Shown piece by piece: positions 1 through 5,730 of a stretch of 5,730 nucleotides of DNA. The notes below the pieces were generated by a model that worked only from the letters and a program-made list of their open reading frames with translations, searched no databases and was not told the DNA's origin. The translations under genes and the position numbers were made by a program. Source of the DNA: an uncultured Ignavibacteria bacterium (GTDB lineage Bacteria > Bacteroidota > Ignavibacteria > Ignavibacteriales > Ignavibacteriaceae); contig CALKUG010000021.1 of NCBI GenBank assembly GCA_937996765.1, positions 1-5,730 on the forward strand. The letters are read 5' to 3'. Numbering within the stretch: position 1 is the first letter of the stretch; every line of letters starts with the position of its first letter.

Positions 1-615
1 CTTACCACCCGGTAGATGGTAAAATGCATTTTCATTTTCCATATAAGCAAAGAAATATCCTGCAAGCCGTAATCTAATGCTATAATCAGCATCCTCTTCG
101 CCGTACAAACCATAGTCCTCAGTCCAATATCCCAACTTTTCATTAACATATTTCGGTATAAAAACACAACCTCCACCCAAGTTTCCGTTTGCTTTTAATC
201 GGACTTTCTTCCCTTGATACTCAACCAAGGGATAAGAGGTATTTTCAACATTATACCCCAGCATACCCAACCCTGTTGTAGATTCAAGAATCTCAACCAT
301 ATCATCGAGCCAGGTTACGGATTTAGCTATCATGTCATTATCAAGCCGAACGTAATAAGCTGCTTCCGGGTACAAAGCCCAACCAATATTTCCCGCCTTC
401 GATAACCCAATATTTTTCTCAAGCAACACAATTCTATCTATGCTGCCCCTCTCGTACATTTCGGTGATATATTCTTTTGTCCCGTCGCTGCTTGCATTGT
501 CAATAACTACTAATTTATAGGGATAATTTGTTAACTGAAGTAATCCTTCAATACACTGTTTGGTGTATTCTAAACGATTATAAGTGACTACACACAGATT
601 TACAAAATTATCCAT
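1..615 (-). CDS. GT2 family glycosyltransferase, 3' partial
   Basis: This is a GT-A fold family 2 glycosyltransferase, expected to move a sugar from a nucleotide-sugar donor to a glycan acceptor in the cytoplasm. I translated 205 codons from the ATG at 615-613, and the frame is open at base 1, so the C-terminus is missing. Visible motifs are the first strand with VVTYNR (9-14), the nucleotide-binding DNASSD (39-44), the metal-binding LDND (91-94, in place of DxD), a GGGCVF loop (147-152), an acidic EEDAD stretch (173-177) that fits the catalytic-base ED motif, and H200, placed like the late metal-binding histidine of such enzymes. The start is well fixed: an in-frame TAA lies at 624-622, only two codons separate it from the ATG, and the GT2 fold begins at about residue 5. 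It overlaps the large upstream gene by 8 bases, so the two form an operon. Its DNASSD and GGGCVF motifs resemble rhamnosyl- and galactofuranosyl-type GT2 enzymes, but the substrate cannot be assigned. Confidence 0.93.
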   Translation of the reverse strand, partial: MDNFVNLCVVTYNRLEYTKQCIEGLLQLTNYPYKLVVIDNASSDGTKEYITEMYERGSIDRIVLLEKNIGLSKAGNIGWALYPEAAYYVRLDNDMIAKSVTWLDDMVEILESTTGLGMLGYNVENTSYPLVEYQGKKVRLKANGNLGGGCVFIPKYVNEKLGYWTEDYGLYGEEDADYSIRLRLAGYFFAYMENENAFYHLPGGK

Positions 616-3600
616 TGAGTATTAACTCCGCGTTTTTGATAACTTCGTTTTTGATAGCACTTAAGACTCTTTTAAAAACTTCATCACTATTGTTTTGAGC
701 AACTACATCAATAAGTTTCACTAAACTTGTACTTTCCATTCGCGATAACATTTCATCTATGAACAGAATTATTGTTTGTTCATCTCCTAATGAAAAAAAC
801 TTGATACTGAGAATTAATAATGCAATAACTTCTGTTTGATTTTTGTCTCCCTTCCAATCAAGTCTTGGAAACAACTCCTCCAAGCCAACTGCAGCTAATG
901 TCTGTCTTATTATTAAACTCTCTTCATTTCTTGCTGTAATTCCTTCACTCGTTTGAGTTAATGATTCACCATGCATTCTCTTTAGATAAAGAATCTCTGA
1001 GACATGTTTAATGGTATATTTTTTCAGCACTGCAAATTTTTTAATAAACTCGTAATCAAATCGTTTTGTCAGATTCTCAGAAAATGAACCGTTCACCAAT
1101 ACCATCGAGCGTTTAATAACTGCCCCATACACACTGAAGGGTTGTTGTTCAGTAAGTTTACTTAAAAGTTCAGCATGCTTAGAATAGTAATCATCATACA
1201 TAACATCCTTAACCTCTAAACCAACTTGCCGAACGTTACAATAAAAACAATCTATCTCAGGCTGTTTTTCAATCAGCTCGTAATACCGCTTAATTGTCTG
1301 AGGTGCAAGCGCATCATCAGCTGAAACAATTAACAGATAATTACCTTTTGCTTCTAAAAAAGCTTTATTGTAGGTAGCGGGCGCATTTTGCAAATCAGCT
1401 TTTATAAAATTTATCTCAAGTCGAGATCTATAATTTGATATAACCTCTGCCGATCTGTCGGTTGAGCCATTATCAACTACAACCACTTCAAATTTTTTGT
1501 TTTCTTGCGCTAAAAGCGAATCAAACAACTCAGGGAGGAACTTTCCGTAATTATAGTTTGCCACACAAACACTAATATATGAGGTTGGCTTTTGATTCAT
1601 TGGAAGCTGTGACTCAATACCAAATTCCTCGTCATCATGTTTTCCCGTAAATGCAATATTACCAATGCTTGCCTCTACTCCATACTTCTTCGAAAAAGAT
1701 TCAATGAGCAATCTATTGAGTTCAACTTGGGCTAAATTAGGGATAGAGCAATTTTTTATTAATTGGGTTGGTGCTGCTACAATAATAGCTTCTGAATCAA
1801 CAATTACAGAAACATTTAATGTATTGTATTCGAAAGCATCGTATAGAGCCGCTGTGTCAACTGTTGAAAGAATAACTTTGGGTTTAATTGACACCACAGC
1901 TACTCCCTTAGCTTTGGAGAGTCCGATATGAAAAGCATCTAACACACTAATAGTAAGCGGAACCCTGATATAAAGAATTTTTAATTCCAAAAGTAGAGGC
2001 AGCACATCATTGTTAGATGCTAAATCAATCACTATTATTTCGTAGCTTCTTTTGAAACTACCAATAAGTGTACGGAAGAAATCTGTTGGATCTTCGTACT
2101 TCTGATCTAATATGATGATAATAGAAAAATAATCCGAGCCAATAATCCTGTTGTCGTGTATTGGCAGTTGATCTTTGTCTAACTGATTTGAATATTTGTA
2201 AAGGTACTGTTCTGCTCGGCGTTTTATGGCATTACACTTAGCCAGATTCATTGAATTTAATCCAACCCGCACATTTGGCTTAATTCTTGAAACAGAAGTT
2301 GGTAATTCTCTGTAAAAATAGAGAGGTATATTTACAAACAACAGTTCAGAAACCTCTTCCATTTTGTAGGAGATATCTTTATCCTCAGCATGAAGAATAT
2401 CCAATTGATAACCGGGAGTTTTTTTATAGTATTCAAGCTTTATAGTTCTGAAATGGCTTGCCAAATCAGCTTCGAGATTAGTTTTACCACTCGGAATGGT
2501 TCCACAGTAACCCAACTTATACGGATTCAACTCTTTTCCGCAATAATAGAATTGGGAATAAATATAACCCGCCTTAGGATTATTAACATGAGCATTGTAC
2601 ATAACAGCAACTGCATTTGGGGATAGAGCATCGTCGCTATCAATAGTTCCAAAATAGGGAGATGATATATTCTCTATGCCTGTTATTAAAGCAGATATGT
2701 AACCCTTGTTTTTTTCGTGTTTAACTAATTTTATTCTGCTATCTGACAAATAATGCTGAATTACTTCTAAGGAATTATCAGTGCTTCCATCGTCAATTAT
2801 TATAAGTTCCCAGTCAGAAAATGTTTGACTAACCACTGATTCAATAGCATATCCCACATAAGCTGCAGTATTGTAGTTTGCCATTATTAAACTGAATTTT
2901 GGGGCAGCACCTTGCTCACTTTGCGAATTGGGTTCCTCAAATAAATACTCAACCTCATGATGACAGCCGTTAGGAACAAATCCTTTGTACAGCAGCGTAT
3001 TGATTCGCTTTCCGCTATCAAAAACATCAGCAAGTTCTTTTGATGAGTAATAAACGTCATCTCCGGCTCTGTTACAATTAACATCCTGAACTTTATTCAC
3101 AGGGTTACAGAATGCAACCGACTTTTGATAAGTAAATAACTGCGGAAATTCCGAAGCACATTGATGAGCTTTGCGCGCAAGAATACCCTCAAGAACATTG
3201 GGATTAGAATACTCCTCACCTGCCAACAAATTAAGAATTAATCCGCTGCGATAAACAGAAGAAGAAACTTCAAGCGGATATGCAAAATCGTATTCAGCTT
3301 TTGTCCAATCGAACGCTCTAAGATTTTTTGAATATGATTCAAACTGCGGAATTCTACTAACCTTATTTAGCGGATAGCAGTAATAGGTGTTTTGCCCAAG
3401 TCGTAACGAAACCCCTAAACTATCTTTTTTGGATTCAAGCGCTGATACACATTCATCCAGATAAAACGAATCAATAAAGATATTGTCATCAACTACAAAA
3501 AGAACATATTTATTTTTCTTTATTAACTCCTCAAGTTGAGTGCCGAAAGATTTCTCTTCAATAAAATCAACTCTTAAATATTGTTTTTTAAGTTGATCGT

Positions 3601-5730
3601 ATTGTTGAGCATATTGTACAGTAGTACTTTTATAGATTACAAATACTTCACCACTATCAGGGTCTTGAACATTTATGTAATATGAAGAAAGGGTAGCGTC
3701 TAATTGAAGAGAGCGGTCCTTACTAAAAATTATGACCGATGTACGTTTATCTGAGAGTGTTGTTAATTGTCTATTAACCGACTCAGAGTCGAGTTTATTA
3801 AAACCTTTTTGTGTGTGAAGATAGTAGTAAAGTTTTTCCCATTGAGCTACAACATTCTCAAGTATATAGCGTTTTAGAAAAAGCTGTTTCCCTTCTTGTG
3901 AGAGCTTTTCACGTAATTCTTCACTGCCTAATAAGTTTTTTAATTCTTTAAGAAACTCTTGTTCAGTGGTTACTACACCTCCCGAGAGTTCCTTAATATT
4001 GCCACAATCTAAGCTCAAGTATGGCAGCCCCGCCGCCATAGCTTCGAGTATTACAAGGGGGAACACTTCTACCTTTGATGCAAAAATGAAAAGTGTGGCT
4101 TCTTGATATGCTGAAACAACATCATCGCGGGTAACGAATTTTTCATCATGAACCAAAAATTTAATATTTGATTTTTCTTGCGCCAATGTTTTAAGAGAAG
4201 CTAAAGTACCATAGTCCTTCCCTATAAAAACAAATGATACTCCATCGTCGTTATACTCTTTAATTTTTTGAATTAAAAAATCTTGTTCTTTTTCAGGAAT
4301 ATAGTTGCCAACACAAACACAAAAGTGATCAGTTGAAATTCCATATTTTTCTTTGAATTTAGATTGCCTATGAGCAATAAACTCATTCTTGCTTATTCCA
4401 TTGGGAATTACAAACGAGTTAATAAGGTCGAGTGACTTTGCGTATTTGTAATCCTTATAAATCCTCGAGTGATAAACGCAGGCATCAAATTCAGGCAATA
4501 ATACAGGAAGAAATTTTTGATAATAATCTGCAAACTCTTTAAATCTTAGCGTTCTTTCATCAATTAAAGCAGAGTATCCGCAAGGAGCTACAACCACAAC
4601 TGCACGTTTTTTTAATTCTGAGACAACCTCAAGTGCAATATCAGTAGTCCACTGCTGTGCGGCATAGAACATATAAACATCAAAAGAACTATTAAGAAGG
4701 AATTTCTTGTACGATTCTCTGTCGCCACCTGTGTAGCCTGTGGCCAATCTACCAGCGCAATCAAACTCAACAATTGAAACACCGTTGTGTGAATATTTCA
4801 TTCGTTCAGGTATTTTTGTTGTTGCTACTGTTACGCTATGCCCCTGTTGAACCAAATACTCCGAGATATCCTGTACTACTTTCTGCGCCCCGCCAACACT
4901 CGGGAAATAAAACTCTACGCCGTGGAGAATGGATATTTTTTTTGTTGACTCTACTTTGGTTTTCAAGTAGTCTTCATATTCAGCTCGAATCTTTTCAGCC
5001 AAGTACTCTTGCAACTCCGCCTTAACGGCACCAATACTATTATCGTGCAACCTTATTTTGTGTAGAGATTCCGGGATGTTCCCTCCCCTAAACCCTTGTC
5101 TAAGTGCTCGAGAGAAAAAATAGTAATCATCAACAGAACGAAATTCTTCACTATAACCCCCGAGAGTATCGTACACACTTTTCCTAAATAGAGTAGCACT
5201 GTTAATAAAAGAATTTCTATTGTGGAATGTGGTTCTTATTTTCGAATCGTCATGAAAAAGAGAGGGTTTCCCAAGAAAGTCACCTGCATCATTAAAATAA
5301 TCAGCATCACATCCCACAATATCAATATTGGGATGAGTCTCAAGAAATTCAACTAATTTTTCGAGTTTATTCGGCAGAGAAATGTCATCGCTATCATGAT
5401 TCATGAGGTATTTAGAGTTAGGATCAATATTTTCAAGAGCCAGATTACGAGCGGCCACCTCCCCTTTATGTTTCTGTTTAAATAGCTTTATATTTTTGAA
5501 TTTTGAGCGATAGCTTTCTATTAAGGAAACTGTATTATCAATTGAGCCATCATCAACTACAACGAGCTCAAAGTTTTGAAAAGTCTGTGAAAGCAGTGAA
5601 TCAAGTGTTTCGGCAAGATATTTTTCCCTATTATAAACGGGCATAAAAATGGAAACCAAAGGAGAATCTTTTAGGTTAGCCTTTTTTTTTTGAGACGAGT
5701 TTAGCAAAGCAAGCGATTTTTCTACCCAAT
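608..5730 (-). CDS. Giant multimodular glycosyltransferase (GT2-GT4-GT-A-like-GT2-degenerate GT2-GT2), 5' partial
   Basis: This frame encodes a soluble protein that probably carries out several glycosyl transfers in building a cell-surface or protein-linked glycan. Residues are numbered from the TTG at 5707. The modules are GT2 (15-245), GT4 of GT-B fold (257-635), a GT-A-like module of unassigned family (653-925), GT2 (937-1150), a GT2-like module lacking acidic motifs (1191-1360), GT2 (1375-1600) and a helical tail (1601-1699). I see no signal peptide or convincing membrane span, so it is likely cytosolic or membrane-associated. The stop is TAA at 610-608. No stop lies between 5707 and the right edge: the upstream codons read WVEKSLAL, and bases 5730-5729 are the end of a split codon. 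No ATG precedes the first GT2 strand and no clear Shine-Dalgarno precedes the TTG, so the N-terminus is probably missing. Single-domain GT2 and GT4 enzymes are usually about 250-400 residues, so this is a large fusion. Glycosyltransferase identity is secure; donors, acceptors and product are unknown. Confidence 0.93.
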   Translation of the reverse strand, partial: WVEKSLALLNSSQKKKANLKDSPLVSIFMPVYNREKYLAETLDSLLSQTFQNFELVVVDDGSIDNTVSLIESYRSKFKNIKLFKQKHKGEVAARNLALENIDPNSKYLMNHDSDDISLPNKLEKLVEFLETHPNIDIVGCDADYFNDAGDFLGKPSLFHDDSKIRTTFHNRNSFINSATLFRKSVYDTLGGYSEEFRSVDDYYFFSRALRQGFRGGNIPESLHKIRLHDNSIGAVKAELQEYLAEKIRAEYEDYLKTKVESTKKISILHGVEFYFPSVGGAQKVVQDISEYLVQQGHSVTVATTKIPERMKYSHNGVSIVEFDCAGRLATGYTGGDRESYKKFLLNSSFDVYMFYAAQQWTTDIALEVVSELKKRAVVVVAPCGYSALIDERTLRFKEFADYYQKFLPVLLPEFDACVYHSRIYKDYKYAKSLDLINSFVIPNGISKNEFIAHRQSKFKEKYGISTDHFCVCVGNYIPEKEQDFLIQKIKEYNDDGVSFVFIGKDYGTLASLKTLAQEKSNIKFLVHDEKFVTRDDVVSAYQEATLFIFASKVEVFPLVILEAMAAGLPYLSLDCGNIKELSGGVVTTEQEFLKELKNLLGSEELREKLSQEGKQLFLKRYILENVVAQWEKLYYYLHTQKGFNKLDSESVNRQLTTLSDKRTSVIIFSKDRSLQLDATLSSYYINVQDPDSGEVFVIYKSTTVQYAQQYDQLKKQYLRVDFIEEKSFGTQLEELIKKNKYVLFVVDDNIFIDSFYLDECVSALESKKDSLGVSLRLGQNTYYCYPLNKVSRIPQFESYSKNLRAFDWTKAEYDFAYPLEVSSSVYRSGLILNLLAGEEYSNPNVLEGILARKAHQCASEFPQLFTYQKSVAFCNPVNKVQDVNCNRAGDDVYYSSKELADVFDSGKRINTLLYKGFVPNGCHHEVEYLFEEPNSQSEQGAAPKFSLIMANYNTAAYVGYAIESVVSQTFSDWELIIIDDGSTDNSLEVIQHYLSDSRIKLVKHEKNKGYISALITGIENISSPYFGTIDSDDALSPNAVAVMYNAHVNNPKAGYIYSQFYYCGKELNPYKLGYCGTIPSGKTNLEADLASHFRTIKLEYYKKTPGYQLDILHAEDKDISYKMEEVSELLFVNIPLYFYRELPTSVSRIKPNVRVGLNSMNLAKCNAIKRRAEQYLYKYSNQLDKDQLPIHDNRIIGSDYFSIIIILDQKYEDPTDFFRTLIGSFKRSYEIIVIDLASNNDVLPLLLELKILYIRVPLTISVLDAFHIGLSKAKGVAVVSIKPKVILSTVDTAALYDAFEYNTLNVSVIVDSEAIIVAAPTQLIKNCSIPNLAQVELNRLLIESFSKKYGVEASIGNIAFTGKHDDEEFGIESQLPMNQKPTSYISVCVANYNYGKFLPELFDSLLAQENKKFEVVVVDNGSTDRSAEVISNYRSRLEINFIKADLQNAPATYNKAFLEAKGNYLLIVSADDALAPQTIKRYYELIEKQPEIDCFYCNVRQVGLEVKDVMYDDYYSKHAELLSKLTEQQPFSVYGAVIKRSMVLVNGSFSENLTKRFDYEFIKKFAVLKKYTIKHVSEILYLKRMHGESLTQTSEGITARNEESLIIRQTLAAVGLEELFPRLDWKGDKNQTEVIALLILSIKFFSLGDEQTIILFIDEMLSRMESTSLVKLIDVVAQNNSDEVFKRVLSAIKNEVIKNAELILNG
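626..629 (-). promoter_or_regulatory. Possible ribosome binding site for the downstream GT2 gene
   Basis: The minus strand reads GGAG at 629-626, ten bases before the ATG at 615. It lies inside the last codons of the large upstream gene. The spacing is slightly longer than the usual 5-9 bases. With the 8-base overlap of the two genes it could support coupled re-initiation. A four-base match can occur by chance. Confidence 0.35.
908..1585 (-). other. Module 6 of the large protein: GT2 domain
   Basis: Residues 1375-1600 are a GT2 domain with VANYNYGKF (1382-1390), VDNGSTD (1411-1417), SADD (1462-1465) in place of DxD, an acidic DYEF (1551-1554) at the catalytic-base position and KRMHGES (1576-1582) as the closing histidine motif. 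The first aspartate of the DxD is serine here, while D1464 and D1465 remain. xADD forms occur in other GT2 proteins, so activity is plausible. A helical tail (1601-1699) containing LFPRLDW (1612-1618) follows. It has amphipathic helices and no motif I can assign. Confidence 0.9.
1628..2137 (-). other. Module 5 of the large protein: degenerate GT2-like domain, probably non-catalytic
   Basis: Residues 1191-1360 keep the spacing of a GT2 N-terminal half: a first strand FSIIIILDQ (1194-1202), a second strand EIIVIDLASNN (1223-1233) where DDGS/DNGS would be, a helix with GLSKAKG (1262-1268) matching the usual N-G-x-x-x-A-x-G helix, and a strand VVSIKPKV (1271-1278) where the DxD should be. No DxD and no clear ED catalytic base is present. 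It is most likely a structural or acceptor-binding remnant of a GT-A domain. The assignment rests on pattern and position. Confidence 0.6.
2258..2899 (-). other. Module 4 of the large protein: GT2 domain
   Basis: Residues 937-1150 form a GT2 domain with MANYN (942-946), IDDGSTD (971-977), the metal-binding DSDD (1023-1026), the catalytic-base AEDKD (1107-1111) and the late FYRELPTSVS segment (1131-1140). It is the most canonical of the GT2 modules and is expected to be active. Its N-terminal half is similar to module 1 (SQTF, then WEL or FEL, then DDGS), consistent with descent by internal duplication or shared family ancestry. Confidence 0.92.
2933..3751 (-). other. Module 3 of the large protein: GT-A-like domain of unassigned family
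   Basis: Residues 653-925 begin like a nucleotide-diphospho-sugar fold, with VIIFSKDR (658-665) as the first strand, and have a possible metal-binding VVDDN (738-742) at the position of a DxD. The classical DDGS/DNGS strand motif is absent. Other marked segments are SLRLGQNT (767-774), YPLEVSSS (810-817), NPNVLEG (835-841), NCNRAG (877-882) and GCHHEVEYLF (914-923). The overall pattern suggests a glycosyltransferase-like domain outside mainstream GT2. Its family is not recognised with certainty and its activity is uncertain. Confidence 0.6.
3803..4939 (-). other. Module 2 of the large protein: GT4 (GT-B fold) domain
   Basis: Residues 257-635 are a full two-Rossmann GT-B retaining glycosyltransferase of family 4. 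The N-terminal half shows the glycine-rich acceptor-side loop GGAQKVV (272-278) and QGHSVTV (288-294). The linker between the halves carries VIPNGIS (433-439), and the C-terminal half begins with VGNYIPEK (466-473) and FIGKD (494-498). The donor-binding EX7E motif is E547 and E555, followed by AMAAGLP (556-562). The key residues are intact, so activity is expected. It is the only GT-B module in the visible part of the protein. Confidence 0.93.
4973..5665 (-). other. Module 1 of the large protein: GT2 domain
   Basis: Residues 15-245 form a complete GT2 (GT-A) domain. The first strand carries MPVYNRE (22-28), the nucleotide-binding strand ends in VDDGS (51-55), and the metal-binding DxD lies in DSDD (105-108). 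A GGYSEEF segment (183-189) is followed by the acidic VDDYYF (192-197), where the catalytic base is expected. The domain closes with RLHDNS (219-224), equivalent to the RxHxxS ending common in this family. All expected catalytic acidic residues are present, so it is probably active. Confidence 0.9.
5682..5691 (-). repeat. A10 homopolymer in the coding strand
   Basis: Ten consecutive A residues on the coding strand encode part of QKKK (residues 6-9), just before the first GT2 module. It is the longest mononucleotide run I see in the window. Loss or gain of one A would give a TAA within a few codons (at 5673-5671 or 5678-5676 respectively). Such runs can be slippage sites, but can also be neutral in AT-rich DNA. 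Confidence 0.8.

Noticed and set aside
214..405. Plus-strand open frame of 63 codons
   Set aside because: It is antisense to the well-supported GT2 gene at 1-615 and has no recognisable motif.
1624..1654. Hydrophobic stretches in the C-terminal tail and in module 5 strands as membrane spans
   Set aside because: The positions given here are residue numbers of the large protein. The tail helices are broken by charged residues (K1636, D1642, E1643, D1651), and the module 5 stretches are short beta strands.
1665..1931. Plus-strand open frame of 88 codons
   Set aside because: It lies opposite module 5 of the large protein, has no family-like motifs and fits a chance antisense frame.
2390..2626. 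Plus-strand open frame of 78 codons
   Set aside because: It is antisense to GT2 module 4, whose coding strand carries conserved catalytic motifs.
2887..3084. Minus-strand open frame of 65 codons in another frame
   Set aside because: It overlaps the module 3 to module 4 join of the large protein in a different frame and has no motif or ribosome site of its own.
4774..5025. Plus-strand open frame of 83 codons with a leucine-rich stretch
   Set aside because: The leucine run looks like a membrane segment but is the antisense shadow of the intact module 1 to module 2 region.
5642..5644. First in-frame ATG (residue 22) as the start of the large gene
   Set aside because: It lies inside the first strand of the GT2 domain (MPVYN), so starting there would remove the strand's leading hydrophobic residues.
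5705..5707. TTG codon as the start of the large gene
   Set aside because: The frame is open further upstream to the window edge, a rare start codon without a clear Shine-Dalgarno is weak evidence, and the preceding codons look like coding sequence.
1..5730. CRISPR array, insertion sequence, tRNA, riboswitch or intrinsic terminator
   Set aside because: The window is continuously coding on the minus strand. I saw no regular repeat-spacer pattern, no transposase, no inverted-repeat ends and no intergenic space for a structured RNA.

Overview
The window is coding from end to end, all on the minus strand, and holds two glycosyltransferase genes. Both are cut by the window edges. There is no gene-free stretch, no RNA gene, no mobile element and no CRISPR array.

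Layout in the direction of transcription (right to left): (1) 5730 to 608 is one uninterrupted reading frame of about 1,707 codons. It encodes a modular protein with six consecutive modules: GT2, GT4, a GT-A-like module of unassigned family, GT2, a degenerate GT2-like module without the usual acidic motifs, and GT2. A helical C-terminal tail of about 100 residues follows. The frame is still open at the right edge, so the real N-terminus lies outside the window. The first start-like codon inside (TTG at 5707) is probably not the true start. (2) 615 to 1 is a second, separate GT2 gene of at least 205 codons. Its ATG overlaps the stop of the large gene by 8 bases, and it runs off the left edge.

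The two genes are almost certainly co-transcribed and look translationally coupled. Together they resemble part of a surface-glycan locus (O-antigen, capsule, exopolysaccharide or protein glycan), with several glycosyl transfers carried on one soluble polypeptide and a further single-domain enzyme next to it. This role is inferred from domain content; acceptors and sugars cannot be read from the sequence.

The DNA is visibly AT-rich with many A runs in the coding strand and tight gene packing, as in many Bacteroidota/Ignavibacteriota-type or other AT-rich environmental bacteria. The window has no marker gene that would fix the taxon, so this is a weak guess.
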